Below are positions 27,706-36,914 of a stretch of 64,000 nt of DNA, in pieces. Within the stretch, counting starts at the first letter, position 1. Every line of letters starts with the position of its first letter. This stretch comes from Christiangramia portivictoriae DSM 23547 (GTDB lineage: Bacteria > Bacteroidota > Bacteroidia > Flavobacteriales > Flavobacteriaceae), in NCBI RefSeq assembly GCF_000423045.1, contig NZ_AUHF01000001.1:372001-436000 (forward strand), in the 5' to 3' direction. The position numbers and the translations under genes are program-made. The notes beneath the pieces are model-generated. The model saw nothing but the letters and a program-made list of their open reading frames with translations. It was not told the origin of the DNA and searched no databases.

Positions 27706-28386
27706 TTAGTGGGTAATTGCCATGGTAGCGATAGAGATATTAATATTTTCGATTTCCAGTAATTTATGGGCACAGGCTTCGAGTGTCGCTCCTGTGGTCA
27801 CCAGATCATCTACTAATAGCACTTTCTTTCCTTTTAGTTCTTCTGTTCTATGAATTTCAAGCGTTTGTTCGATTTTGCCCCATCGGGAGATCCTGCCTTT
27901 GCTTGTTTGAGTTTGCATCGCATTTACTTTTAAAAGAAGATCAGGTCTGTATTGAGCATCCAGTTTTCCGGCGATCTCTATTCCAAAAGCTTCTACCTGG
28001 TTGTACCCTCGTTCCTTTAACCTCGACTTATGCAAAGGAACGGGAAGAACAAGTTCTATTTCCCTGTAAGCAGGGATGCCCGATAGTTCTTCGCCCAGCC
28101 AGGCACCAAGAAACTTTCCGATTTCCTGATGCCCTCGGTACTTTAGATCGTGAATAAGTTGCTGTACCCCAGATTTTTTTCTGAAATGCAATAATGCCGT
28201 TGCTTTGTCTATCTTTACCCTGCCCTGGAAAATTTTTTGAACCGGATTGTCGTTATATAAATGGTATCTGGTAACCGGAAGATCATGCAGGCAGCTGGTG
28301 CAAAGAATCTGCTCGTTTTTTAAAAGCTCCTTCTCGCAGATGTGACAGGAAGGCGGATAAAGGAGATTGAGGAAATCGTGAAACAT
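27706..28386 (-). CDS. ComF-family phosphoribosyltransferase-like protein
   Basis: 226 aa. N-terminal zinc-ribbon-like pair of CxxC motifs, CHIC (~14-17) and CTSC (~29-32), then a phosphoribosyltransferase fold whose PRPP loop is VLLVDDLVTTGATLEA near 190-205. ComF/GntX proteins are linked to DNA uptake in naturally competent species, where ComF works in ssDNA handling with the ComFA helicase; no other competence gene is seen in this window. Divergent from the coiled-coil gene at 28449 (62-nt gap). Confidence 0.88.
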   Translation of the reverse strand: MFHDFLNLLYPPSCHICEKELLKNEQILCTSCLHDLPVTRYHLYNDNPVQKIFQGRVKIDKATALLHFRKKSGVQQLIHDLKYRGHQEIGKFLGAWLGEELSGIPAYREIELVLPVPLHKSRLKERGYNQVEAFGIEIAGKLDAQYRPDLLLKVNAMQTQTSKGRISRWGKIEQTLEIHRTEELKGKKVLLVDDLVTTGATLEACAHKLLEIENINISIATMAITH

Positions 28387-28448
28387 TTGTTAATGGCTTG
28401 TACCAGACTTGGTTAAACATATAAATTTACAAACTAAATTCATTCATA

Positions 28449-29330
28449 ATGACAGAAAATAAGAGCAATACTGCATTAAAAGTTCTTACCGGTGTATTGG
28501 CCGTAGCGCTTATAGCCCTTAGTATTTATACGATCAAATTCTACAACGAGGAAAAAGAGAATAAAGAGATCCTTCAGAAGGAAAAAACAGTAATCGAAGA
28601 TGAATTGAATGAGCTTATCATTAGGTATGATGAGGCGATCGATGAGAATGAGGTGATGGACCAAGACCTGGTGAATGCAAGAGATCGTATTGCCAGATTA
28701 CTCGACTCAGTAAAAGATAATGAAGCAAACCTGGTGATGATCTCGAGATATAGAAGAGAGATTGGCAATTTAAAAGCGGAGAAAGACAGGTTGTTCCGCG
28801 TAGTGGATAGTTTGAGCGCCCAGAATCAGCAACTAAGCACTTCGCTGGATAGTACAAATGTGGCTTTACAGGAAAGAACCAGATTTTCAGATTCTTTGCG
28901 AAATACCAACCAGAGTCTTTCCACAAAAGTAGATAAGGCGGCACGATTAAAAATAACCGGTTTAAAAGGTGAAGGTGTGATTGTACGAAATAGCGGTAAA
29001 CTGGTGGAAAATGATAGAACGGGACGTATTGACCAGATAAGAACATGTTTTACGCTAACTGCCAATGATCTTGCTGAGACAGGAGAGAAAACCATGTACG
29101 TTCAGGTTTACAACCCTGAGAATGAACTCGTAGGTGATCAGATTGTAGTTCAACATGAAGGTGGAGCCATGGTGTACAGTGCGTCTTCAAAAGTATTTTA
29201 TGAAAAGGATGAACTCGATGTTTGTATTCTCTCTAATACAGATGAGGATAAACTACTGGAAGGAACTTACAAAGTATATGTCTATAATGACGCTGTACTT
29301 CTGGCAAATGGAAGTTTTAGCCTGAGATAG
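28449..29330 (+). CDS. Membrane-anchored coiled-coil protein, unknown function
   Basis: 293 aa. One membrane segment at ~10-28 (LKVLTGVLAVALIALSIYTI), then a long coiled coil at ~30-165 rich in Glu, Lys and Leu. After it comes a beta-rich region (LTANDLAETGEKTMYVQVYNP, ~200-260) that ends in a short sheet. Inner-membrane anchored with the bulk on one side. No enzyme signature. In flavobacteria it is a conserved neighbour of glyS and ComF, role unknown. It is followed by a strong terminator. Confidence 0.6.
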   Translation: MTENKSNTALKVLTGVLAVALIALSIYTIKFYNEEKENKEILQKEKTVIEDELNELIIRYDEAIDENEVMDQDLVNARDRIARLLDSVKDNEANLVMISRYRREIGNLKAEKDRLFRVVDSLSAQNQQLSTSLDSTNVALQERTRFSDSLRNTNQSLSTKVDKAARLKITGLKGEGVIVRNSGKLVENDRTGRIDQIRTCFTLTANDLAETGEKTMYVQVYNPENELVGDQIVVQHEGGAMVYSASSKVFYEKDELDVCILSNTDEDKLLEGTYKVYVYNDAVLLANGSFSLR

Positions 29331-29352
29331 TTGATTAATATATAAAATACAG

Positions 29353-29385
29353 ACCGCCTTGAAGCTTATTCAGGGCGGTTTTTTT
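29353..29385 (+). terminator. Terminator after the coiled-coil gene, running into the glyS -7 box
   Basis: Stem ACCGCC.TGAA (29353-29363) with AT-TCA.GGCGGT (29369-29379), 5-nt loop GCTTA, one G-T wobble pair, then Ts. The T-run continues into TATTTTTG at 29385-29392. Confidence 0.8.
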
Positions 29386-29392
29386 ATTTTTG
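29385..29392 (+). promoter_or_regulatory. glyS -7 box
   Basis: TATTTTTG, a perfect TAnnTTTG, four bases before the glyS ATG (29397). Any -33 box must lie in the terminator stem. Confidence 0.55.
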
Positions 29393-29396
29393 CTCC

Positions 29397-30941
29397 ATGG
29401 CAAAACAAGAAGACCTTTTTAAGAACGTGATTTCCCATGCCAAGGAGTATGGGTATATTTTTCAATCCAGTGAGATCTATGACGGGCTGAGTGCTGTATA
29501 CGATTATGGACAGAATGGAGCAGAGCTGAAGAAAAACATTAAGGAATACTGGTGGAGAAGTATGACACAGTTACACCAGAATATTGTTGGGATAGATGCA
29601 GCTATTTTAATGCATCCCACCACCTGGGAGGCTTCCGGCCACGTAGATGCCTTTAATGATCCACTTATTGATAATAAGGATTCTAAAAAAAGATATCGTG
29701 CAGATGTTCTGGTAGAGGATTATGCTGAAAAGCTTCTTCAGAAGGCAGAAAAGGAGATCGTAAAAGCTAAGAAAAGGTTTGGTGAAGATTTCGATGAACA
29801 AATGTATAAGCAAACCAATCCACGAGTACAAAGATACCTGGGTGATCGCAAAGAGATCCTGGAAAGACTCGCTCGCTCGCTTACCAATGAGGATCTTGCA
29901 GATGTCAAAAAATTAATAGAAGAACTTGAAATTGCAGATCCTGATACCGGTTCCAAGAACTGGACTGAAGTTAGACAGTTCAATCTCATGTTTGGAACTA
30001 AACTGGGAGCTTCAGCAGATTCTGCAACCAATTTATACTTGAGACCTGAAACTGCCCAGGGTATATTTGTAAACTTTCTAAATGTTCAGAAAACAGGGAG
30101 AATGAAAATTCCATTCGGGATCGCTCAAATTGGTAAAGCTTTCAGAAATGAGATCGTTGCCAGGCAGTTTATTTTCCGAATGAGGGAATTTGAACAAATG
30201 GAGATGCAGTTTTTCGTAAGACCGGGAGAAGAACTTGAATGGTACGAGAAATGGAAAGAAGTACGATTGAACTGGCATAGATCATTAGGATTGGGAGAGG
30301 AAAACTACCGATTCCATGATCATGAAAAATTAGCGCATTACGCCAACGCGGCTGCAGACATAGAATTTGATTTTCCATTTGGATTTAAAGAACTTGAAGG
30401 AATTCATTCAAGAACAGATTTTGACCTGAAAGCCCACGAAGAACACTCCGGTAAAAAGCTAAGGTTCTATGATCCTGAACTTAAAGAGAATTATGTGCCT
30501 TACGTGATCGAAACTTCGATAGGTCTTGATCGTATGTTCCTTGCCGTGCTTTCTTCTTCATTGAAGGAAGAGCAGCTGGAAGACGGGAATACCCGTACAG
30601 TATTGAAGCTGCCAGCAGTACTGGCACCTACAAAAGCAGCAGTATTACCACTGGTGAAAAAGGACGGCCTTCCTGAACTTGCCAATAAGATCATTAATGA
30701 ACTACAATGGGATTTCAGGGTGCAGTACGATGAAAAGGATGCCATTGGCCGTAGATATAGAAGACAGGATGCTGCCGGAACTCCGCTTTGCATCACAGTA
30801 GATCATGATTCACTGGAAGATGATTCGGTAACTGTGAGATTTCGCGATACGATGGAGCAAAAAAGAGTGAAAATCTCTGAACTCGATGCATTAATTAGAA
30901 AAGAAACCGACTTCAAAACCTGGATGAAAGATTTCGCATAG
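29397..30941 (+). CDS. glyS: Glycyl-tRNA synthetase (dimeric, eukaryote/archaeal-like type)
   Basis: 514 aa. Charges tRNA-Gly. Class II motifs: YLRPETAQGIFVNF (Glu/Thr of motif 1-2, ~200), GKAFRNEI (motif 2 Arg, ~240), and YVIETSIGLDRMFLAVL (motif 3, ~370-390). The C-terminal anticodon-binding domain spans ~400-510 (APTKAAVLPLVKK). The alpha2 form is a single gene, unlike the split alpha2beta2 glyQ/glyS. The start is supported by the -7 box close upstream and by family length. Confidence 0.97.
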   Translation: MAKQEDLFKNVISHAKEYGYIFQSSEIYDGLSAVYDYGQNGAELKKNIKEYWWRSMTQLHQNIVGIDAAILMHPTTWEASGHVDAFNDPLIDNKDSKKRYRADVLVEDYAEKLLQKAEKEIVKAKKRFGEDFDEQMYKQTNPRVQRYLGDRKEILERLARSLTNEDLADVKKLIEELEIADPDTGSKNWTEVRQFNLMFGTKLGASADSATNLYLRPETAQGIFVNFLNVQKTGRMKIPFGIAQIGKAFRNEIVARQFIFRMREFEQMEMQFFVRPGEELEWYEKWKEVRLNWHRSLGLGEENYRFHDHEKLAHYANAAADIEFDFPFGFKELEGIHSRTDFDLKAHEEHSGKKLRFYDPELKENYVPYVIETSIGLDRMFLAVLSSSLKEEQLEDGNTRTVLKLPAVLAPTKAAVLPLVKKDGLPELANKIINELQWDFRVQYDEKDAIGRRYRRQDAAGTPLCITVDHDSLEDDSVTVRFRDTMEQKRVKISELDALIRKETDFKTWMKDFA

Positions 30942-30972
30942 GAACTTTCATATTCTGGTATAGTCCCGATAT

Positions 30973-31003
30973 AAAGGCAATTAAGCGATTAATTGCCTTT
31001 TTT
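30973..31003 (+). terminator. Terminator of glyS
   Basis: 12-bp perfect stem AAAGGCAATTAA (30973-30984) / TTAATTGCCTTT (30989-31000), tetraloop GCGA, then Ts. Confidence 0.93.
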
Positions 31004-31062
31004 ATATTGATTAAATCTGATAATGTCTATTTTTAGTCATTATTGAAGTTGATGCATTCGCG

Positions 31063-34059
31063 ATGAAAAAATACATACTATTACTTCCTCTTTTATTTCT
31101 TTTTCAGCTGAAGATTTTTTCCCAGGAGAAAGAAAGAATGGGCCCCGCATTTATAGATTCTGCCAGCGTAATTAAATCGGGAGCACTTTCAAAGAAACGA
31201 CTGATTCCTTCCACCAAAGAGCAAAAGCTATATAATCCAAGAAACAGAGGGATCAATAAGATCGTACCAGGAAAAGGATTGCCAAAAAAAGATGATCCCA
31301 CCGTACAGAAGAAAAAAGGTGAGATTCCTGCAAAAGCGCCATTATTCACTTTTGATGGAGCCGATACAAGATCAACGCCCTCAGATCCTACGGGCGCCGT
31401 AGGACGAAATCATTATGTGAATGCCTGGAATTCTGAATTTGCGATCTGGGATAAGCAGGGAAATGTTTTAATACCTGGTTCTTCACTAGCCAGTATTGGA
31501 GGAGCTTTTAATGATGAGACAGATGGAGATCCCATCGTATTTTATGATGAATCTGCAGACAGGTTTGTGGTCATGCAGTTTAGCGATGACCTTACGCCGA
31601 GAGGTACGAGCAGTTCTCCGGCGGCATTGCTCTTTGCAGTATCTCAGGGTCCGGATCCTGTGAACAGCGGGTGGTACACTTATAGGTTTGATCTGGAATC
31701 CTTGCCAGATTATCCAAAAATATCACTCTGGAGCGATGGTTACTATATCACGACTAATAAAGATGCACTGGAACCACAGGGTAAAGAGATCGTTTATGTG
31801 CTGGAGCGGGATAAAATGCTGGCTGGTGCGAATGATGTTAGAATTCTGGGTTTCCCTTTGCCGGGAATTCAGAATAATGGCTTCTATAGTCCGGCAGGAT
31901 TTAGTGTGATGGGATCAGAGCTTCCTCCTGCGGGAGAGGCTCCAATTATTTATTTGCAGGATGATCAATGGGCCGGGGTAAATGAAGATCACCTCAAAAT
32001 CTGGCTTATGGATGTAGACTGGGAAGACCTTGCTTCCTCAAGCATTAGACTCAGCCAGGAACTTACCGAAGGTGTCTCACCATTTATCGCAACATTTGAT
32101 GGCGGCAGCTTTAAAAATCTTGCACAGCCCGGAAGCGATACAGATATTGATGCGTTGCAGGGTGCCATGATGTATATGACCCAGTATCGCCGGTTCGAAG
32201 ACCACAATTCGGTTGTTATGAACTTCGTGGTAGATGTGGATGCGAGTCCTGCCAAGCATGCGGGTATTCGCTGGTATGAACTTAGACAGGCAGGCGATGG
32301 CGAAGCCTGGAGTGTATACCAGGAAGGTACGTATGCCCCAGACGCAAGTGACCGTTTTAGTGGAAGTATCGGGATCGATGCCCGGGGAAATATAGCGCTT
32401 GGATTCACGATTCTGGATGATAATCCTGTAGACCCAATTTTCCCTTCCATCAGGTATACCGGGCGATACGTGAACGACGCCCCGGGGATCATGAGCATCG
32501 AGGAGCAAAGTATTGTGGAGGGATTGAGTCCGCAGCCCAGTCCATTTGGTCGCTATGGAGATTACGCGCATCTAAGTATAGACCCGGTGGATGATCTCAC
32601 GTTCTGGCATAATGCAGAATATTTCGAAGGCACAAGGCGTCTTAACAAAGTGGGAGTTTTTAGATTTTCAGCAACAGAGCTTAACGATGTAGGCGTCATT
32701 AGCCTGGAGAGTCCTGAAGATGCCAGTTTAACAGCTTCCGAAGAAATCAGGGTGAAAATTCGAAATTTTGGGCTCAATCCTCAGTCTAATTTTGAGATCA
32801 GTTATACCATTAATGGTGGTCAAACCGTAACCGAGACCTTTACGCAGACTATTCCTGCGGAAAGTGTTGCTGAATTTAATTTTTCTGAACTTGCTGATCT
32901 ATCTGAAGTAGGCCAGATCTATACTTTGGTGATTTCTACCAACCTGGAGGATGACGCCAATACCGGAAATGATAGCATTGAAGCCGAAGTAAAGAATTTG
33001 CCGCCCAACGATATTGGAGTGACTTCTATAGACGCTCCGGAATCTGGGGAGAATCTGAGTGCTTCAGAACAGGTTACCATTACTATAGAGAATTTTGGAG
33101 GAGAGCCTCAAAGCAACTTTCCTGTTTCTTACCAGGTTGGAAACAATGCAACTGTTTCTGAAGTTTTCAATGGGACAATCGATGTGGGTGGTCTTGAAGT
33201 TTATACGTTTAACCAGACTTCTAATTTCTCAAGTTCCGGAAGGTACACCATTACGGCCCGTACAAGGTTAGCGAACGATTTTGATCCAGCAAATGATTCA
33301 GAAAGAACATCAGTGGCAAATCTGGATTGTATTCCGGAAGGATCAGATTGTTCCCAGGGAGATGGTATATTTTACTTTGAGATCAATGATTTCATCAATG
33401 AAAGAATTCCATGTACTACAGGATATCTTGATTTTATTGGCGGGACAACAAATCTTGATCGATCGGTCAACAATTATAGCGTGACTGTGCAAACCAATTT
33501 TGCTGAGGATGATGTGGAGAAGTTTTCCATGTGGATCGATCTTAATGATAACGCAGTTTTTGAAGATTCTGAAAGATTGATCACTTCGGAAGTGATTCCT
33601 GAAGTGAACACGCCCTTTACTTACGATTTCAGTTTACCTGAAGATGCCAGACTTGGGCAGCACTTGCTTAGAATACGAGCAGGCGATACCAGTTTTGATG
33701 GAGACCTGAATGATCCATGTTCGGTGATGGCCTATGGAACAACCCATGATTATTCTGTCAATATCACCGATAGTACGTTGGATATCGAAGACTTTATTTT
33801 AAATGAAGCCGAGTTGATCGTGGTTTCAGATCCAACGATTGAAGGACTTTACCGGGTGGTGATGGAAACCAGTTTTAATGAACCGCTGCGACTTACGGTG
33901 CACGATATTAGCGGGCAGCTACTGCTGGAAAACTTGATTACTAACAACGGGGATGGGTATATCTATGATCTGGATATGTCTTATGCCGCGAGGGGAGTTT
34001 ACCTGGTGCGTGTTGGTACGCGAAAAGTTGGTAAAGTCAAACGCTTCATTGTAAAATAA
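31063..34059 (+). CDS. Large secreted T9SS cargo protein with CARDB and GEVED-type domains
   Basis: 998 aa. Signal peptide at ~1-20 (LLFLFQLKIFSQ). Residues ~95-520 are a beta-rich catalytic-like or lectin-like region with no motif I can name. Two CARDB/APHP-like repeats run at ~540-770, opening DVGVISLESPED and DIGVTSIDAPES. A GEVED-type domain is at ~790-900 (MWIDLNDNAVFEDSERL). The final ~80 residues are a type A sorting domain (LRLTVHDISGQLLLE ... RGVYLVRVG ... VKRFIVK) that sends it through the type IX secretion system to the outside or cell surface. Function outside the cell is unknown. Own terminator downstream. Confidence 0.82.
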   Translation: MKKYILLLPLLFLFQLKIFSQEKERMGPAFIDSASVIKSGALSKKRLIPSTKEQKLYNPRNRGINKIVPGKGLPKKDDPTVQKKKGEIPAKAPLFTFDGADTRSTPSDPTGAVGRNHYVNAWNSEFAIWDKQGNVLIPGSSLASIGGAFNDETDGDPIVFYDESADRFVVMQFSDDLTPRGTSSSPAALLFAVSQGPDPVNSGWYTYRFDLESLPDYPKISLWSDGYYITTNKDALEPQGKEIVYVLERDKMLAGANDVRILGFPLPGIQNNGFYSPAGFSVMGSELPPAGEAPIIYLQDDQWAGVNEDHLKIWLMDVDWEDLASSSIRLSQELTEGVSPFIATFDGGSFKNLAQPGSDTDIDALQGAMMYMTQYRRFEDHNSVVMNFVVDVDASPAKHAGIRWYELRQAGDGEAWSVYQEGTYAPDASDRFSGSIGIDARGNIALGFTILDDNPVDPIFPSIRYTGRYVNDAPGIMSIEEQSIVEGLSPQPSPFGRYGDYAHLSIDPVDDLTFWHNAEYFEGTRRLNKVGVFRFSATELNDVGVISLESPEDASLTASEEIRVKIRNFGLNPQSNFEISYTINGGQTVTETFTQTIPAESVAEFNFSELADLSEVGQIYTLVISTNLEDDANTGNDSIEAEVKNLPPNDIGVTSIDAPESGENLSASEQVTITIENFGGEPQSNFPVSYQVGNNATVSEVFNGTIDVGGLEVYTFNQTSNFSSSGRYTITARTRLANDFDPANDSERTSVANLDCIPEGSDCSQGDGIFYFEINDFINERIPCTTGYLDFIGGTTNLDRSVNNYSVTVQTNFAEDDVEKFSMWIDLNDNAVFEDSERLITSEVIPEVNTPFTYDFSLPEDARLGQHLLRIRAGDTSFDGDLNDPCSVMAYGTTHDYSVNITDSTLDIEDFILNEAELIVVSDPTIEGLYRVVMETSFNEPLRLTVHDISGQLLLENLITNNGDGYIYDLDMSYAARGVYLVRVGTRKVGKVKRFIVK

Positions 34060-34078
34060 CCAGCATTTTAAATAAATC

Positions 34079-34123
34079 ATAACGCTATCCGGGACTTTAA
34101 AAAGTTCAGATAGCGTTATTTTT
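34079..34123 (+). terminator. Terminator of the T9SS protein gene, overlapping the xth -7 box
   Basis: 11-bp perfect outer stem ATAACGCTATC (34079-34089) / GATAGCGTTAT (34109-34119), and a weaker inner pairing around GACTT / AAGTTC, then TTTTT at 34119-34123. The stem end and T-run are part of TATTTTTG. Confidence 0.85.
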
Positions 34124-34124
34124 G
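34117..34124 (+). promoter_or_regulatory. xth -7 box
   Basis: TATTTTTG, perfect TAnnTTTG, lies inside the terminator of the preceding gene. Leader to the ATG (34141) would be ~12 nt. Confidence 0.55.
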
Positions 34125-34140
34125 CGCAAATTCGACTCTT

Positions 34141-34905
34141 ATGACTATCATATCCTATAATGTAAACGGCATCAGGGCTGCGATCAGGAAAGGTTTTCTT
34201 GACTGGTTACAACAGGCAGATCCAGATGTAGTTCTTATCCAGGAAATAAAAGCTACTCCAGAACAACTTGATCTGGAAATCTTTGAAAAGGCTGGCTATC
34301 CATACCAGTACTGGCACCCGGCGACCAAAAAAGGATATAGCGGTGTAGCGATTTTAAGTAAAACCGAACCAGATCACGTAGAGATTGGAACTGGCATCGA
34401 TTACATGGATCATGAGGGAAGGGTGATTCGGGCAGACTTCGGAGAGCTTTCAGTCATGAGTCTTTATCTGCCATCGGGTACGAATTTGGCGAGGTTGGAC
34501 TTTAAGTTCAAATTCATGGAAGATTTTCAGTATTACATCGATGAACTTAAACTGTCCAGGCCTAATTTGATCATTGGCGGTGATTACAATATTTGTCACG
34601 AAGCCATCGATATTCACGACCCGGTACGATTAAAGAATACCTCAGGATTTCTTCCGGAAGAACGACAATGGATCGACAGGTTGATGCAAAGTGGTTTTAT
34701 AGACAGTTTTCGCCATTTCAATGATGAGCCAGATCAATATTCCTGGTGGAGCTACAGGGCCAACGCACGAAATAACAACAAGGGATGGAGAATCGATTAC
34801 AACCTGGTTGCAGCACCGCTGAAGGATCGCCTCAAAAGAGCAGTTATCCTGCCGGAAGCATACCATAGCGACCATTGTCCCGTTCTAGTAGAAATCGAAA
34901 AATAA
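34141..34905 (+). CDS. xth: Exodeoxyribonuclease III / AP endonuclease
   Basis: 254 aa. Cuts 5' of abasic sites and removes 3' blocks in base-excision repair. Family motifs: YNVNGIRAA (~6-14), the metal Glu in IQEIKATPEQ (~38), GGDYNICH (~145), and the catalytic pair SDHCPV at the end. Cytoplasmic. The OmpA gene starts 7 nt after it, so they may share a transcript, though the functions are unrelated. Confidence 0.96.
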   Translation: MTIISYNVNGIRAAIRKGFLDWLQQADPDVVLIQEIKATPEQLDLEIFEKAGYPYQYWHPATKKGYSGVAILSKTEPDHVEIGTGIDYMDHEGRVIRADFGELSVMSLYLPSGTNLARLDFKFKFMEDFQYYIDELKLSRPNLIIGGDYNICHEAIDIHDPVRLKNTSGFLPEERQWIDRLMQSGFIDSFRHFNDEPDQYSWWSYRANARNNNKGWRIDYNLVAAPLKDRLKRAVILPEAYHSDHCPVLVEIEK

Positions 34906-34912
34906 TTAAATT

Positions 34913-35875
34913 ATGAAACTAAAAATCCTTACAATATCCACTTTACTGGCATTGGGAACTTCCTGTGTGTCATCAAAAAAATACAATGATCTTGAAGGCA
35001 GGAATGCAGATCTTCAACGTGAGAACAGAAGTATGAATGAGGACCTCAATTCCTTCCGAAGTAATTCGGAAAGGCTGGGGAATGATCTTGCCAGCTTACA
35101 GAAAGAATACGATGCTGCTACCACAGAGCGAAATGATCTAATGCAAAAATATGCAGCATTGCAGAAGAACTATTCCAGCCTGGAAGAATCTTATGATGCC
35201 CTTGAGCAAAACAGTTCAGCAGCGATACTGGAAAATTCACGTCAAAACAGGGAACTATTGGCGCAATTAGACGAAAAGGAAGCCGATTTGCTTACCGAAA
35301 AAACCCGTTTGGAAAAGCTGCAGAAAGATCTTAATCTGCGTTCACAGAGAATCGATGAACTGGAGTCTGTGATTGCAGCTAAAGACGCTAAAATGAACGC
35401 TCTGAAGAATGCTGTTTCCAACGCTCTTACAAATTTTGAAGGCAAAGGATTAAGTGTAGAGCAAAAAGATGGAAAAGTATATGTTTCCATGGAAAATAAA
35501 TTGCTTTTTGATTCCGGTAGCTGGGCAGTGAACCAGGAAGGAAGAAAAGCTGTAAAACAGCTGGGAAGCGTACTTGCGCAAAACCCTGATATCGCAGTGT
35601 TAATTGAAGGACATACCGATAATGTGCCATATGGTGGAAGCGGGCAGTTAAAAGACAACTGGGATCTTTCTACTAAGAGAGCGACGTCTATAGTCCAGAT
35701 CTTACGCGAAAATAACCAGATCGATCCTCAAAGTCTTACTGCGGCTGGAAGAGGCGAATTCGCACCAATCGCCAAAAATGATTCTGAAGCTGGAAAAGCT
35801 AAAAACCGAAGAATCGAAGTGATCCTAACTCCAAAACTGGACGAAATCACTCGTGTTTTGAATGAAATTGAATAA
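34913..35875 (+). CDS. OmpA-family outer-membrane lipoprotein with coiled coil
   Basis: 320 aa. Lipoprotein signal ends LGTSC (Cys18). Residues ~25-170 are a long coiled coil (QRENRSMNEDLNSF and ERNDLMQKYAALQKNY type heptads). Residues ~195-315 are the OmpA peptidoglycan-binding domain (LLFDSGSWAVNQEG, LIEGHTDNVPYGG, RIEVILTP). It would tie the outer membrane to the peptidoglycan, like Pal. No beta-barrel is present. The tas start lies 4 nt after the stop. Confidence 0.9.
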   Translation: MKLKILTISTLLALGTSCVSSKKYNDLEGRNADLQRENRSMNEDLNSFRSNSERLGNDLASLQKEYDAATTERNDLMQKYAALQKNYSSLEESYDALEQNSSAAILENSRQNRELLAQLDEKEADLLTEKTRLEKLQKDLNLRSQRIDELESVIAAKDAKMNALKNAVSNALTNFEGKGLSVEQKDGKVYVSMENKLLFDSGSWAVNQEGRKAVKQLGSVLAQNPDIAVLIEGHTDNVPYGGSGQLKDNWDLSTKRATSIVQILRENNQIDPQSLTAAGRGEFAPIAKNDSEAGKAKNRRIEVILTPKLDEITRVLNEIE

Positions 35876-35879
35876 TGAG

Positions 35880-36914
35880 ATGAAGTATAGCAATTTACCC
35901 AATACCAATATAAAAGTTAGTAAGATCTGTCTAGGTTCCATGACCTGGGGTGAGCAGAATACAGAGGCTGAAGGTCACGAACAAATAGAATACGCCCTGG
36001 ATCAAGGTGTGAACTTTATTGATACTGCGGAAATGTATTCGATCCCAACGAAAGCAGAAACTCAGGGAAGTACAGAAAAAGTGATTGGATCCTGGCTGAA
36101 AAAAACCGGAAGAAGAGACGATGTAGTGATCGCCAGCAAGATAGCTGGTCCTGGAGATATGGTTTCGCATATTCGGGAAGATCTTGGTTTTCACAAGGAA
36201 GCTTTACAGGAAGCTTTGCATAATTCATTAAAGAGATTGCAAACAGATCATATTGATCTCTACCAGCTTCACTGGCCGGAACGTAATACCAATTTCTTCG
36301 GAAAACTGGATTATAAGCATGACGAATCTGAAGCCTGGGAAGAAAACTTCCAGGAGATCCTGGAATCTTTGCAGGAATTTGTTCAGCAAGGGAAAATAGG
36401 TCATATAGGTTTGAGTAATGAAACTCCATACGGTCTCATGAAATTCCTTCAGGCAGCGGGAGATAAACTGCCTAGAGTAGTGACCGTTCAAAATCCATAC
36501 AGTCTGTTGAATCGAAAGGATGAGGTTGGATTGACAGAAATACTTCACCGCGAGAATGTAGGCTTATTTCCATATTCGCCGCTTGGAATGGGGACACTTA
36601 GTGGGAAGCATTTAAATGGTATTCAAAAGAATTCGCGACTGGACCTGTTTCCGCAGTACAAGAGGTATTCTAATGACCTGTCTGTCGAGGCAACAAGAAA
36701 ATACAAGGAACTGGCAGATAAACACGATCTAAGCCTGACCCACCTTGCACTGGCATTCGTAAATCAGCAGCCATTTGTGACCAGCAATATTATTGGAGCT
36801 ACGACCATGGAGCAGCTAAAGGAAAATATTGAAAGTATCAATGTGGTTCTTAGTGATGAAATTTTGAAAGAGATCGACGAGATCCATCATCTAATCCCAA
36901 ATCCTGCACCCTAA
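35880..36914 (+). CDS. tas: Aldo/keto reductase, Tas type
   Basis: 344 aa from the ATG at 35880. NADPH-dependent TIM-barrel oxidoreductase; MTWGEQNTEAEGHEQIEYALDQG and DTAEMYSIPTKAETQGST closely parallel E. coli Tas, as do NPYSLLNRKDEVGL and GATTMEQLKENIESI. The catalytic tetrad (Asp in DTAEMY, Tyr of the same motif, Lys in ASKIAG, His in LHWPE) is present. The natural substrate is unknown; E. coli Tas was found as a multicopy suppressor of tyrosine auxotrophy. An ATG six codons upstream would overlap the OmpA gene. Convergent 4-nt overlap with the M23 peptidase gene. Confidence 0.9.
   Translation: MKYSNLPNTNIKVSKICLGSMTWGEQNTEAEGHEQIEYALDQGVNFIDTAEMYSIPTKAETQGSTEKVIGSWLKKTGRRDDVVIASKIAGPGDMVSHIREDLGFHKEALQEALHNSLKRLQTDHIDLYQLHWPERNTNFFGKLDYKHDESEAWEENFQEILESLQEFVQQGKIGHIGLSNETPYGLMKFLQAAGDKLPRVVTVQNPYSLLNRKDEVGLTEILHRENVGLFPYSPLGMGTLSGKHLNGIQKNSRLDLFPQYKRYSNDLSVEATRKYKELADKHDLSLTHLALAFVNQQPFVTSNIIGATTMEQLKENIESINVVLSDEILKEIDEIHHLIPNPAP

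Noticed and set aside
32077-32571. Long minus-strand frames inside the T9SS protein gene
   Set aside because: They are shadows of the plus-strand gene, which has a signal peptide and a sorting domain at its ends.
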